Assembly: GCF_000682775.1 (NCBI RefSeq) | Contig: NZ_AWFI01000012.1 | Coordinates: forward strand, 591,622 to 655,621 | DNA: 64,000 nt | Direction: 5' to 3' | Origin: Hyphomonas sp. L-53-1-40 | GTDB taxonomy: Bacteria > Pseudomonadota > Alphaproteobacteria > Caulobacterales > Hyphomonadaceae | Shown here: positions 56,131-64,000 of the stretch, in pieces | How positions within the stretch are numbered: the first letter of the stretch is position 1 | Layout of the letters: every line of letters starts with the position of its first letter | Notes under the pieces: model-generated | Seen by the model: the letters and a program-made list of their open reading frames with translations, nothing else | Told to the model about the DNA's origin: nothing | The model's database searches: none | Translations under genes and position numbers: made by a program

Positions 56131-56499
56131 TTACAAGACCTCCGGGGCCATGTTCGCGATCTTGACCTGGTTCTTGCCGCGCAGTTCACGCGGGACCGGG
56201 CCAAACACACGAGTGCCGATTGGCTCACCATTGGTATTGATGAGAACGGCAGCGTTTGAGTCGAAACGAATGGTCGTGCCATCCGGGCGGTTGATGTCCT
56301 TTGCCACGCGAACGACGACAGCCTTGCGGACGTCACCCTTCTTCACGCGGCCCGTAGGAATTGCTTCCTTGATGGACACCACGATCACGTCACCAACCGA
56401 TGCATACCGGCGGCCTGCGCCACCCAGCACCTTGATGCACTGAACGCGGCGCGCGCCGGAATTGTCGGCGACGCGAAGGTTTGATTGCATCTGGATCAT
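56131..56499 (-). CDS. rplN: 50S ribosomal protein L14
   Basis: The 122-residue protein has [48 protein letters not shown] and the end [24 protein letters not shown]. It lies at the subunit interface. Its start overlaps the rpsQ stop by 4 bp. Confidence 0.98.
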   Translation of the reverse strand: MIQMQSNLRVADNSGARRVQCIKVLGGAGRRYASVGDVIVVSIKEAIPTGRVKKGDVRKAVVVRVAKDINRPDGTTIRFDSNAAVLINTNGEPIGTRVFGPVPRELRGKNQVKIANMAPEVL

Positions 56500-56741
56500 G
56501 CGTCACCTTCCCCGCCGGTCACAAGTTCCCAGCGTTTCAGTTTGGAATGCGGAACGCACTCCTGGATCGTTACAATTTGACCCTCGACAGCCGCATTGGC
56601 TTCGTCATGGGCGTGATACTTCTTAGAGCGGCGAACAATCTTCTTCATCACAGAGTGGGTGAAGGTCCGCTCTACACGGACGATTGCGGTCTTGTTCTGC
56701 TTGGCAGAGACCACGACGCCTTCCATAATACGCTTTGGCAT
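56496..56741 (-). CDS. rpsQ: 30S ribosomal protein S17
   Basis: The 81-residue protein has [46 protein letters not shown] and a short C-terminus. It binds 16S rRNA early in assembly. The start at 56741 was chosen over an upstream in-frame codon (56804) that is not conserved. It overlaps rplN by 4 bp. Confidence 0.97.
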   Translation of the reverse strand: MPKRIMEGVVVSAKQNKTAIVRVERTFTHSVMKKIVRRSKKYHAHDEANAAVEGQIVTIQECVPHSKLKRWELVTGGEGDA

Positions 56742-56751
56742 GATCTCTCTC

Positions 56752-56952
56752 CTACGCCTGACCTGCTTCGGCTTTTTCGCGAAGGATCGTCTTGACGCGT
56801 GCAATATCGCGGCGGACTTCCTTCACTCGGGCCGTTTTTTCCAGTTGGCCGGTGGCCGTCTGGAAACGCAGGTTGAACTGCTCTTTCTTCAGCTTGACGA
56901 GCTCATCCTTGAGCTGGTCGAGGCTTTTCGTTCTTACATCTTGGGCTTTCAT
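56752..56952 (-). CDS. rpmC: 50S ribosomal protein L29
   Basis: The 66-residue protein has [30 protein letters not shown] and [21 protein letters not shown], the usual helical hairpin near the exit tunnel. It begins 2 bp after the rplP stop. Confidence 0.96.
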   Translation of the reverse strand: MKAQDVRTKSLDQLKDELVKLKKEQFNLRFQTATGQLEKTARVKEVRRDIARVKTILREKAEAGQA

Positions 56953-56954
56953 GA

Positions 56955-57371
56955 TCAGATACCCTCAATCCGCTTGACGACTTTCGTCTTGATCGGAAGC
57001 TTCGCAGCGCCGAGGCGCAGGGCCTCGCGTGCGACATCCTCAGACACGCCGTCGATTTCGAACAGGATGCGACCAGGTGCGACACGGGCGACCCAACGGT
57101 CGACAGAGCCTTTACCTTTACCCATCCGGACTTCAATCGGCTTCGCCGACACTGGCAGGTCCGGGAATACACGGATCCACACTTTGCCCTGACGCTTCAT
57201 GTGACGCGTGACAGCCCGACGGGTTGCCTCGATCTGGCGCGCGGTGACCCGCTCCGGCTCGAGAGCCTTCAGGCCAAACTCGCCGAATGCCAGCGATGAA
57301 CCGCCCTTGGCATTGCCCCGGATCTGGCCCTTGAAGGCCTTACGGAATTTGGTTCGCTTCGGTTGACGCAT
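56955..57371 (-). CDS. rplP: 50S ribosomal protein L16
   Basis: The 138-residue protein starts [26 protein letters not shown] and has [36 protein letters not shown] and [24 protein letters not shown]. It organises the A-site tRNA binding pocket. It follows rpsC by 3 bp. Confidence 0.98.
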   Translation of the reverse strand: MRQPKRTKFRKAFKGQIRGNAKGGSSLAFGEFGLKALEPERVTARQIEATRRAVTRHMKRQGKVWIRVFPDLPVSAKPIEVRMGKGKGSVDRWVARVAPGRILFEIDGVSEDVAREALRLGAAKLPIKTKVVKRIEGI

Positions 57372-57374
57372 CTT

Positions 57375-58112
57375 TTACGCTCCGGAGGCTTGCGCGCCGG
57401 TGGCCGGTCCGCGCTGGTTTGCATTGGCACGTGCACGGGACTGGCCGGAAGATTCCAGACGCTTGTCCTGAGCCATCGGGTCGTGCTCCATGATCTCGCC
57501 TTTGTAGACCCAGACCTTGATGCCGATGATGCCGTAAGTGGTGGCCGCTTCTGCAGTGCCGTAATCAATGTCGGCGCGCAGCGTGTGCAGCGGCACGGAG
57601 CCTTCTGCATACTTCTCGGTACGCGCAATCTCTGCGCCGCCAAGACGACCGGACACCATGATCTTCACACCGTCAGCGCCGAGGCGCATGGCGGACTGGA
57701 TGGCTCGCTTCATGGTACGACGGAACGAGGCACGGCGCTCAAGCTGGCGAGCGATGTCGTCGGCGATCAGCGTGGCGTCGATTTCCGGCTTGCGGATTTC
57801 AACCAGGTTCACGCGAACTTCGTCGGTCGTCATCTTTGACAGAACTTTGCGAAGCGCTTCGATGTCGCCGCCCTTCTTGCCGATCACGAGACCCGGACGT
57901 GCCGTGTGGATCGTGACGAGACATTTCTTGTGCGGACGCTCGATGATGATCTTCGAGATGCCGGCTTGCTTCAGACGCTTGCGGATTTCCTTGCGGATCG
58001 CGATGTCTTCGTGCAGCAGGCGACCGAAGTCGGCCGTGTCGGCATACCAGCGGCTGTCAGACGTCCGGTTGATGCCCAGACGCAGGCCGATCGGATTTAC
58101 TTTCTGACCCAT
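57375..58112 (-). CDS. rpsC: 30S ribosomal protein S3
   Basis: The 245-residue protein starts [21 protein letters not shown] and has the KH domain ([34 protein letters not shown]). The C-terminal region [18 protein letters not shown] is a short low-complexity tail. It works in mRNA unwinding at the entry channel. Its start overlaps the rplV stop by one base. Confidence 0.98.
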   Translation of the reverse strand: MGQKVNPIGLRLGINRTSDSRWYADTADFGRLLHEDIAIRKEIRKRLKQAGISKIIIERPHKKCLVTIHTARPGLVIGKKGGDIEALRKVLSKMTTDEVRVNLVEIRKPEIDATLIADDIARQLERRASFRRTMKRAIQSAMRLGADGVKIMVSGRLGGAEIARTEKYAEGSVPLHTLRADIDYGTAEAATTYGIIGIKVWVYKGEIMEHDPMAQDKRLESSGQSRARANANQRGPATGAQASGA

Positions 58113-58501
58113 TATGCGGCCTCCGCTTCAACTGAGGTGTCACGCAGGATGATGGTCATCTGCGAGAATGGCTTCTGGATGCGAGCAGCGCGGCCACGAG
58201 CACGGGCGCGAATACGCTTCATCACGAGGTTCTTGCCGACATGCGCTTCTGCAATGACGAGGCTGTCGATGTCGAGGCCGTGATTGTTCTCGGCGTTCGC
58301 GATGGCGCTTTGCAGCAGCTTGCGGACATCCTGGGCAGGACGCTTCGGCGAGAACTGCAACTGAGCCAGCGCACGCTCGACCGGCATGCCGCGGATCTGC
58401 TGAGCCAGAAGGTTCAGCTTCTGCGGGCTCGAACGGTACATGCGCAGAACAGCGCGCGATTCATTCGAAGCCTGCTTCGGAGGATTCTTGGCTTTAGCCA
58501 T
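58112..58501 (-). CDS. rplV: 50S ribosomal protein L22
   Basis: The 129-residue protein has [55 protein letters not shown] and [20 protein letters not shown], the loop that reaches into the exit tunnel. It lies 2 bp after the rpsS stop and overlaps rpsC by one base. Confidence 0.98.
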   Translation of the reverse strand: MAKAKNPPKQASNESRAVLRMYRSSPQKLNLLAQQIRGMPVERALAQLQFSPKRPAQDVRKLLQSAIANAENNHGLDIDSLVIAEAHVGKNLVMKRIRARARGRAARIQKPFSQMTIILRDTSVEAEAA

Positions 58502-58503
58502 GA

Positions 58504-58782
58504 CTACTTCCTCTTCGCTTTCTTGTCCGCACCGTGGCCATAGTAGGACCGCGTTGGCGCGAACTCGCCGAACTTGTGACCGACCATTTCCTCAGAGACG
58601 GAAACCGGGATGAATTTGTTGCCATTGTGGACCTGGAAATTCAGGCCGACAAAGTTAGGCAGGATCGTTGAACGGCGCGACCAGGTCTTGATCACAACGC
58701 GCTTTTCAGAGGCGCGCGCTTCTTCTGCTTTCTTGAGCAGATAGCCGTCTACGAACGGGCCTTTCCAGACAGAACGTGGCAT
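58504..58782 (-). CDS. rpsS: 30S ribosomal protein S19
   Basis: The 92-residue protein begins [21 protein letters not shown] and has [45 protein letters not shown]. It sits in the head of the small subunit beside S13. It follows rplB by 15 bp. Confidence 0.98.
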   Translation of the reverse strand: MPRSVWKGPFVDGYLLKKAEEARASEKRVVIKTWSRRSTILPNFVGLNFQVHNGNKFIPVSVSEEMVGHKFGEFAPTRSYYGHGADKKAKRK

Positions 58783-58797
58783 GTCTTGCGGCTCCTC

Positions 58798-59628
58798 TTA
58801 GCGTTTCGCGTTACGGCGACGGATGATCAGACGATCCGTTGCCTTGTTTTTACGGGTCTTCGGACCGCGTGTTTTCTTGCCCCATGGCGTCACTGGGTGA
58901 CGTCCACCGGACGACTTGCCTTCACCACCACCGTGTGGGTGGTCGACCGGGTTCATGACAACACCGCGGACAGACGGGCGCTTGCCCATGTGACGCTTGC
59001 GGCCTGCCTTGGACAGAACCTGGTTCATATTGTCCGGGTTGGACACGGCGCCGACGGTTGCCAGGCAGCTGTCCATCACCATGCGAAGCTCGCCGGAGGT
59101 CAGCTTGATCTGGGCATAACCACCATCACGACCGACCAGCTGGGCATAGGTGCCAGCGGAGCGAACCATCTGCGCGCCCTTCTGAGGCTTCAGCTCGATG
59201 TTGTGAATGATCGTACCGACCGGAATGCTTTTCAGCGGAAGCGTGTTGCCCGGCTTGATGTCAGCCGTCTTGGACGTGACCACCGTGTCACCAACTTCAA
59301 GGCGCTGTGGCGCGATGATGTAGGACAGCTGGCCGTCTTCGTACTTGATCAGGGCGATGAAAGCCGTGCGGTTCGGATCGTATTCCAGACGCTCAACAGT
59401 TGCCGGCATGTCCCAGCGGTTACGCTTGAAGTCGACCTTGCGGTACAGCTTCTTGGCGCCGCCACCGATGCGGCGAGCTGTGATACGACCCGTATTGTTG
59501 CGTCCACCCTTCTTGGTCAGACCTTCGGTCAGCGCCTTGACGGGCTTGCCCTTGTGAAGGTCGGATTTGTCCACCAGCACAAGCTGGCGGCGTCCTGGGG
59601 AGGTTGGATTGAAAGTCTTAAGTGCCAT
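58798..59628 (-). CDS. rplB: 50S ribosomal protein L2
   Basis: The 276-residue protein has [36 protein letters not shown], the peptidyl transfer-associated [29 protein letters not shown] and [18 protein letters not shown]. The His in [11 protein letters not shown] is conserved. It starts 18 bp after rplW. Confidence 0.99.
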   Translation of the reverse strand: MALKTFNPTSPGRRQLVLVDKSDLHKGKPVKALTEGLTKKGGRNNTGRITARRIGGGAKKLYRKVDFKRNRWDMPATVERLEYDPNRTAFIALIKYEDGQLSYIIAPQRLEVGDTVVTSKTADIKPGNTLPLKSIPVGTIIHNIELKPQKGAQMVRSAGTYAQLVGRDGGYAQIKLTSGELRMVMDSCLATVGAVSNPDNMNQVLSKAGRKRHMGKRPSVRGVVMNPVDHPHGGGEGKSSGGRHPVTPWGKKTRGPKTRKNKATDRLIIRRRNAKR

Positions 59629-59646
59629 GTTTCTCGTCCTTCTCCC

Positions 59647-59946
59647 CTAGAGGCCCGTCGTGATGTCGACGGACTGACCCTCGGCGAGCGTCACAATGGC
59701 TTTTTTCATGTCGTTGCGACGACCTTCATAGCCACGAAAACGCTTCGTCTTGCCCTTTTGGACCAGAGTGTTGACCTTGGTTACTTCGACCTTGAAGAGC
59801 GCCTCGACAGCGTCCTTGATCGCTTTCTTGTCAGCGTCGATCGCCACTTCGAAGACAATCTTGTTGTCTTCAGCCACCAGAGTCGATTTCTCGGTGATCA
59901 GTGGGCGACGGATGACGTCGTAGTGATGTTCTTTTACGTCGGCCAT
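59647..59946 (-). CDS. rplW: 50S ribosomal protein L23
   Basis: The 99-residue protein has [73 protein letters not shown]. It forms the docking site for trigger factor and SRP. It begins 2 bp after the rplD stop. Confidence 0.98.
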   Translation of the reverse strand: MADVKEHHYDVIRRPLITEKSTLVAEDNKIVFEVAIDADKKAIKDAVEALFKVEVTKVNTLVQKGKTKRFRGYEGRRNDMKKAIVTLAEGQSVDITTGL

Positions 59947-59948
59947 GA

Positions 59949-60590
59949 TTACTTAGCCTCCTTCGCGCCATCGAAACGGGCCTTGATGCCTTCGGCCGCT
60001 TCCTTGGTGATGACGAGCTTCTTGCGGCGCAGGATGTCATAGACATTCAGGCCAGCAACCGGCAGCACGTCGACGTTCGGAATGTTGCGGGCTGCCTTAG
60101 CGAAATTCTCGTCCACGGTCGTGCCGGAGATGATCAGCGCGTTCTCGATACCGAGACCCGCGAACTGACCGACCAACTCTTTCGTTTTCGGAGCCGACAG
60201 GATCGCCTCGTCCAGCACAATGACCGCATCCGCCTTCACCTTGGAAGACAGGGCATGAGCCAGAGCCATCTTGCGGACCTTTTTAGGCAGGTCGTGAGCG
60301 TGGCTGCGGACTTTTGGTCCGTGCGCAACAGAACCACCAACAAAGATCGGCGCATTCCGGGACCCGTGACGCGCGCCGCCGGAACCTTTCTGGCGGATAT
60401 ACTTCTTCGTGGTGCGGCTGACTTCGCCGCGGGTCTGGGTCTTGTGCGTACCAGCCTGGCGCTTGGCCAGCTGCCAGCGAACCGTGCGCTGCAGGATGTC
60501 ACCACGGATGTCTTCGATGCCGAAGATGGCATCATCAACCGTGATGTTTCCAGCGGCTTTGCCGGCAAGGGTTTTGACTGCGAGTTCCAT
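59949..60590 (-). CDS. rplD: 50S ribosomal protein L4
   Basis: The 213-residue protein has [48 protein letters not shown], the extended loop in the exit tunnel, and a globular C-domain. In E. coli L4 also represses the S10 operon; whether that happens here is unknown. It overlaps rplC by one base. Confidence 0.98.
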   Translation of the reverse strand: MELAVKTLAGKAAGNITVDDAIFGIEDIRGDILQRTVRWQLAKRQAGTHKTQTRGEVSRTTKKYIRQKGSGGARHGSRNAPIFVGGSVAHGPKVRSHAHDLPKKVRKMALAHALSSKVKADAVIVLDEAILSAPKTKELVGQFAGLGIENALIISGTTVDENFAKAARNIPNVDVLPVAGLNVYDILRRKKLVITKEAAEGIKARFDGAKEAK

Positions 60591-61369
60591 TATTCAGCAC
60601 CCTCTTGAGTTGCTTCAGCTGCTGGCGCGGCATCCGCGCTCGCCGCCTTGAAGGAGCCAGCCGCTGGCGCATCAGCCGGAAGAGGCTTCTTCACCGCGTC
60701 GCGGACTTCAACATAGCTGCCGTCATGGCCAGGCACAGCGCCCTTGACCAGGATGAGGCCGCGCTCAACGTCGGTGCGAACCACTTCCATGTTCTGGGTC
60801 GTGACACGCTCAACGCCGTAGTGACCGGCCATTTTCTTGTTCTTGAACACGCGGCCCGGATCCTGGTTCATACCCGTCGAACCGTGCGAACGGTGAGAGA
60901 TGGACACACCGTGCGTGGCGCGCAGACCACCAAAGTTCCAGCGCTTCATCGCACCGGCAAAACCCTTACCGATCGTGATGCCGGCAATGTCAACTTTCTG
61001 ACCCGGAACGAAATGGTCAGCCAGGACTTCAGCGCCAACTTCCGGCAGGTCGCCAGAGACGCGGAATTCGCGCAGCTTGCGCTTCGGTGCGACGCCGGCT
61101 TTTGCGAACTGGCCGCGCAGCGCCTTCGACGTGCGCTTGGCTTTCTTTTCGCCGATGCCGAGAATGACAGCCTGGTAGCCGTCCGTGCGGGTGACGTCGC
61201 CACCCTTCTTGGTCTTCACGGCGCGCTCTTCTTCAGTGCGCACGCCAACAACTTGGCAGCCATCAAGCGACAGGACGGTGACCGGCACGTGGCGGCCGCT
61301 CTCGTCAAATACGCGTGTCATGCCAACCTTGCGGGCAAGCACGCCGGAACGGGGTGCTGGCAGAGCCAT
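60590..61369 (-). CDS. rplC: 50S ribosomal protein L3 with an Ala-rich tail
   Basis: The 259-residue protein has [57 protein letters not shown] and [16 protein letters not shown]. The last 35 residues or so ([28 protein letters not shown]) form a low-complexity tail not found in E. coli L3 (209 residues), though alphaproteobacterial L3 often has one. It overlaps rpsJ by one base. Confidence 0.98.
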   Translation of the reverse strand: MALPAPRSGVLARKVGMTRVFDESGRHVPVTVLSLDGCQVVGVRTEEERAVKTKKGGDVTRTDGYQAVILGIGEKKAKRTSKALRGQFAKAGVAPKRKLREFRVSGDLPEVGAEVLADHFVPGQKVDIAGITIGKGFAGAMKRWNFGGLRATHGVSISHRSHGSTGMNQDPGRVFKNKKMAGHYGVERVTTQNMEVVRTDVERGLILVKGAVPGHDGSYVEVRDAVKKPLPADAPAAGSFKAASADAAPAAEATQEGAE

Positions 61370-61689
61370 TAGCGGCCTCCCTCAAGTTTGATTTCAATGC
61401 CAACGCCGGACGACAGGTCGAGCTTCATCAGCGCGTCCACGGTCTGCGGGGTCGGGTCTACAATGTCGAGGATCCGCTTATGGGTCCGGATTTCAAACTG
61501 CTCGCGCGACTTCTTGTCGATGTGCGGCGAGCGGTTCACGGTGAAGCGCTCGATACGGGTCGGCAGCGGGATCGGGCCTTTGACCTCAGCGCCGGTGCGC
61601 TTGGCCGTGCTCACAATCTCTTTCGCCGACATGTCGAGGGCGCGGTGATCGAAGGCCTTGAGCCTGATCCGGATATTTTGTCGTTCCAT
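61369..61689 (-). CDS. rpsJ: 30S ribosomal protein S10
   Basis: The 106-residue protein has [73 protein letters not shown], the full S10/NusE sequence. It works in translation and in antitermination with NusB. The ATG at 61689 fits the family; a frame from 61725 would add 12 residues. It is the first gene of the cluster. The usual tuf and fusA are not upstream. Confidence 0.98.
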   Translation of the reverse strand: MERQNIRIRLKAFDHRALDMSAKEIVSTAKRTGAEVKGPIPLPTRIERFTVNRSPHIDKKSREQFEIRTHKRILDIVDPTPQTVDALMKLDLSSGVGIEIKLEGGR

Positions 61690-61823
61690 CGTTCGGTCCG
61701 TCCGCACAAAACACGTTAGCCCCAACGTGGCGCAGAAGTGCGCCAGGGCGTAGCGTGGGATTAAATTGTCTGTTTCGAGGGAGCGTTCGCTCTATAAAGC
61801 GCTGCCATCCCGGCGAAGTCGGG

Positions 61824-61852
61824 GGTTTATGGGATCGATAGGCCCGCGTCAA
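61824..61852 (-). promoter_or_regulatory. Candidate promoter for the ribosomal cluster
   Basis: In minus-strand reading, TTGACG (61852-61847) is followed after 17 bp by TAAACC (61829-61824), 135 bp upstream of the rpsJ start. TTGACG is a strong -35; the -10 is weak. This is the best candidate in the 217-bp gap, but the exact start site is not known. Confidence 0.4.
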
Positions 61853-61906
61853 CTGAGTCGTGAAGCTTTTATGCAGAAAGACTCACAGGGGTAAAACTCT
61901 CAGTCT

Positions 61907-62473
61907 CTATCGCTCAGGCGGCATTTCCGAGACGGGTGGCAAATCGAACAGGGCCCGCAATTCGAATTGGGTGGATTTCAGCGTTCCAGCAGGCCAATTC
62001 TCGTTTCTCATGTCATCTTGCATGGCCGCCACAGCGGGTCCGGCGATACTGGCTCCCACCTGTTCGCCTATCTTCAGGCTTTCGCGCATAATCGCAGCGC
62101 TAGCCATAGAAATCTCCTGCCCCTCCGGCGTTTCCAGGAACGCACGATATGCCTCTAAAGCGTCAGGAGAAAGATTGTAGACATAGGCCTTTGCTATGGG
62201 CTCACGCATGCCTTCCAACAAGGCGTCTGTCATGTGGGCTGTCAGCATTTGAATGGCCACGTCTGCGGCGTCATCGGATATGGTTTCACCATTCTTGGTA
62301 AGTTCATTCTGAAGATTTCCCAGCATGAGGTCGGCCATGACCGCCAAGGCACCTTCGTATTGATCCCGCGTCGCGGTCTGTTCCACAATATAGTAGGCAT
62401 CTTCCATGGGATCAGCCGCAACGGGTGCGCCAAACAGTAAGATCAGCACTATAGCGGGAAGAATGCGTTTCAT
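61907..62473 (-). CDS. Secreted DUF2059-like protein
   Basis: The 188-residue protein has a signal peptide (MKRILPAIVLILLFGAPVAA cut after VAA). The rest is helical and resembles the DUF2059 domain: MLTAHMTDALLEGMREPIAKAYVYNLSPDALEAYRAFLETPEGQEISMASAAIM. The family has no known function and is usually secreted or periplasmic. It lies alone between the ribosomal cluster and the sulfotransferase gene, on the same strand as both. Confidence 0.75.
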   Translation of the reverse strand: MKRILPAIVLILLFGAPVAADPMEDAYYIVEQTATRDQYEGALAVMADLMLGNLQNELTKNGETISDDAADVAIQMLTAHMTDALLEGMREPIAKAYVYNLSPDALEAYRAFLETPEGQEISMASAAIMRESLKIGEQVGASIAGPAVAAMQDDMRNENWPAGTLKSTQFELRALFDLPPVSEMPPER

Positions 62474-62608
62474 GACGTGTCAGCTTTCCAGATGCAGTAG
62501 GCCACAAGTCTACTGGGAGCCCTGGAAATGAAAAGCTACTTCCTTCGTTCTTGCATGGGACCGCCCCTCTCGCCCATGAGGCAAGAGGGCGTGGCGCCAG
62601 CCCTGCCC

Positions 62609-63358
62609 TCACACGCTCCATGCGCCTTGGTCCCAGCCCAGAAGGGCGCGGGTTTCGGCCGCGTCGTGCGCGAAGACACGGCGCAGATAGTCCCGGTCAT
62701 CTGAACTCATCCGGTCAGCTTCGGGCGCCGCATTGTACTGGGTGGAGACGTCAAATTTGCGCGCAGGCAAACCCATGAACTGGCAAACTGTGGTCAGCTC
62801 TCGCTGCGGATCGGCTGCGAGGTCTTCGCTGCGCAGGAACAGGAGCTGATCATCGGGAAACAACCGCCTCAGCTCCCGGATCTGAGGCGCGTAATAGCTG
62901 CGCGCCAGGTATGAGCGTTCCCGGTCCTGATTTGGCAAGGCCCGGCGGGCGCGTTCGCGCTCCTGGCGGATCGCAATCGGATAGGGCAGCGTTTCGCGTC
63001 CCAGCCGGCAATCCATGCGATAGTGAGACCAGGCACGCTCCACCGGATCGCGCAGGATCACGATGATCTGGATATCGGGATTATACACCCAGACCCGTTC
63101 CAGCGCGCCGCTCCACCAGCTGATGATCGGCGTCGCCTCGCCCAGCATGCACCCGTCGCGCCAGGCCTTCCAATCGAAGTGGCGATGATACAGCCAGTAG
63201 TCCAGCGGGCGGATGCCCGTTGGCGGGCGCCTGTCGAAGAAGTGCGGTTCTTTCTTCTTCGCCATGCAGATATCGGGATGCTGGCGCAAATATGCGTCCA
63301 GCGACGTGGTGCCGGCCTTTTGAACGCCGGCTATGATGAAATCGATGCGTCTTGCCAT
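62609..63358 (-). CDS. Sulfotransferase family protein
   Basis: The 249-residue protein has the PAPS-binding 5'-loop motif QKAGTTSLDAYLRQHPDI (residues 13-30) and the 3'-phosphate-binding stretch VILRDPVERAWSHYRMD. It is a soluble cytoplasmic-type sulfotransferase of the heparan-sulfate-like Sulfotransfer family; bacterial members often sulfate lipids or polysaccharides. The ATG at 63358 was chosen because the conserved start MARRIDFIIAGVQKAG follows; the longer frame to 63460 is not conserved. The acceptor is unknown. It is divergent from the GtrA-like gene. Confidence 0.9.
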   Translation of the reverse strand: MARRIDFIIAGVQKAGTTSLDAYLRQHPDICMAKKKEPHFFDRRPPTGIRPLDYWLYHRHFDWKAWRDGCMLGEATPIISWWSGALERVWVYNPDIQIIVILRDPVERAWSHYRMDCRLGRETLPYPIAIRQERERARRALPNQDRERSYLARSYYAPQIRELRRLFPDDQLLFLRSEDLAADPQRELTTVCQFMGLPARKFDVSTQYNAAPEADRMSSDDRDYLRRVFAHDAAETRALLGWDQGAWSV

Positions 63359-63518
63359 GCATCCGGAATAGCGCGGGTGTCTTGCCTGATTTTGCCGGAA
63401 TGCGGTTCTTGTGTCGCAAAGTGTTGCAGGGTGAATGCGCGATTCACCTTGTTTAACCAAGGCCTCACGCTTTTCACGGACACTTCGGTCTCACCTGCCC
63501 CTCATCCGAAGGCCCCCG

Positions 63519-63932
63519 ATGAAGCCTCCCCTGTCTTCCCTGCTCAGCCGCCCGGCCGTCCGCTATGGCTTGGCCAGCATTGCGGCCTTCGGCATGGATC
63601 TGGCGCTGACCATGGCATTGCGGCTTGGCGGCCAGCTCAGCCTTACCCTGTCGGCAGCGATCGCCTTCATCGTGACCGGGCTGGTTTTCTATTTTGTCCA
63701 TGAATTCTGGACGTTCGGGCATGACAGTTCAACCGTTTCGTCAGGTCGGCTTGTTCGCAACCTGACCTCGCTCGGCGCAGCCTTCTGTGTGCGTGTCGGC
63801 ATCATCGGAGCACTGGAACTGATGCGTTCGCCCGGTCCGTCTCTGGCGCTCGTCTATTTCGGATTGGGCGCGGCCGCATCGCTCACGGTCAATTTCCTGA
63901 TCAACAAATACTGGGTCTTCACCCGCACCTGA
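63519..63932 (+). CDS. GtrA-family membrane protein
   Basis: The 137-residue protein has four membrane helices and the family pattern VRYGLASIAAFGMDLALTMALRLGG, FVHEFWTFG and VNFLINKYWVFTRT, the last being the typical GtrA end. GtrA proteins are thought to move or flip polyprenyl-linked sugars in envelope glycan synthesis. The start at 63519 is preceded by a weak site only; a longer frame begins at 63435. A terminator follows. It is divergent from the sulfotransferase. Confidence 0.88.
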   Translation: MKPPLSSLLSRPAVRYGLASIAAFGMDLALTMALRLGGQLSLTLSAAIAFIVTGLVFYFVHEFWTFGHDSSTVSSGRLVRNLTSLGAAFCVRVGIIGALELMRSPGPSLALVYFGLGAAASLTVNFLINKYWVFTRT

Positions 63933-63943
63933 CGCTGATAAAA

Positions 63944-63969
63944 AAGGCCGCCCCTTATGGGACGGCCTT
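63944..63969 (+). terminator. Rho-independent terminator after the GtrA-like gene
   Basis: An 11-bp stem with one C-A mismatch (AAGGCCGCCCC/GGGACGGCCTT, loop TTAT) begins 12 bp after the GtrA-like stop and is followed by CTCGTT. On the minus strand it is followed by TTTTTATCAG, a better T-run, so it may also serve a gene entering from the right edge. Confidence 0.7.
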
Positions 63970-64000
63970 CTCGTTACTGCCTGATGGGAACAGGGCTTAC

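Noticed and set aside
63970..64000. Possible end of a leftward gene at the right edge
   Set aside because: About 30 bases with one in-frame stop are too little to support a gene.
1..64000. CRISPR arrays, tRNA and rRNA genes, insertion sequences, phage integrases
   Set aside because: None was seen by reading the window; no repeat-spacer pattern, transposase or integrase frame is present, though a short RNA could be missed by eye.

Overview
The window looks like a core chromosomal segment of a high-G+C alphaproteobacterium, most likely a Caulobacterales/Hyphomonadaceae-type organism. The reasons are the gene order gyrA-coaD-ppi-queA, a merged S10-spc-alpha ribosomal cluster running rpsJ to rplQ with adk and without rpsD, a TipF-like EAL protein, a LexA site of the alphaproteobacterial direct-repeat form GTTC-N7-GTTC between ssb and uvrA, and many TonB, SDR and acyl-CoA type genes. 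The family assignment is inference; no rRNA or tRNA gene was seen.

Layout. 1-5.4 kb: the start of a secreted protein cut by the left edge, a TipF-like EAL protein, a lipoprotein that looks like a metal-free RNase Z/arylsulfatase relative, an FAH-family enzyme, and a lone single-chain GmrSD-type (DUF262/DUF1524) defence nuclease. 5.4-7.6 kb: SDR, CsaA-like protein, thioesterase and a small secreted protein. 7.6-12.9 kb: a leftward gyrA-coaD-ppi-queA operon. 13.0-17.7 kb: a DNA repair locus, with ssb and uvrA divergent around a LexA box and a class D beta-lactamase lipoprotein 4 bp behind ssb. 17.7-20.5 kb: three multi-spanning membrane proteins, two of them paralogous. 20.6-27.3 kb: trmFO, queE, a glutaredoxin-MauE fusion, a phytoene-synthase-like protein, sodB, a zinc-ribbon protein and a DEAD-box helicase with a TTG start.

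27.4-41.4 kb: mostly lipid, CoA and aldehyde metabolism (ALDH, enoyl-CoA hydratase, acyl-CoA dehydrogenase, thioesterase, SDRs, GST, Fe-ADH further on), plus a CNT nucleoside permease followed by a TonB receptor and GST in one apparent operon, PncC, a VOC protein and a Kazal-domain lipoprotein. 41.4-43.5 kb: two adjacent leftward genes, both frame-disrupted despite strong ribosome binding sites, next to an AT-rich gap. 43.5-47.5 kb: metallophosphoesterase lipoprotein, glycosyltransferase, iron ADH.

47.7-61.7 kb: the leftward ribosomal protein cluster rpsJ-rplCDWB-rpsS-rplV-rpsC-rplP-rpmC-rpsQ-rplNXE-rpsNH-rplFR-rpsE-rpmD-rplO-secY-adk-rpsMK-rpoA-rplQ, with a clear terminator behind rplQ. The usual str genes (tuf, fusA, rpsG, rpsL) are not upstream. 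61.9-64 kb: a DUF2059-like secreted protein, a sulfotransferase and a GtrA-like membrane protein.

Most of the window is ordinary housekeeping sequence. The items most worth a second look are the possible SOS-linked beta-lactamase, the pseudo-metallo-beta-lactamase lipoprotein, the 26-residue or so insertion in ribosomal protein L6, the histone-H1-like tail on UvrA, the double frame disruption at 41.4-43.2 kb, and the CNT/TonB receptor pairing. I did not find a clear new multi-gene system.
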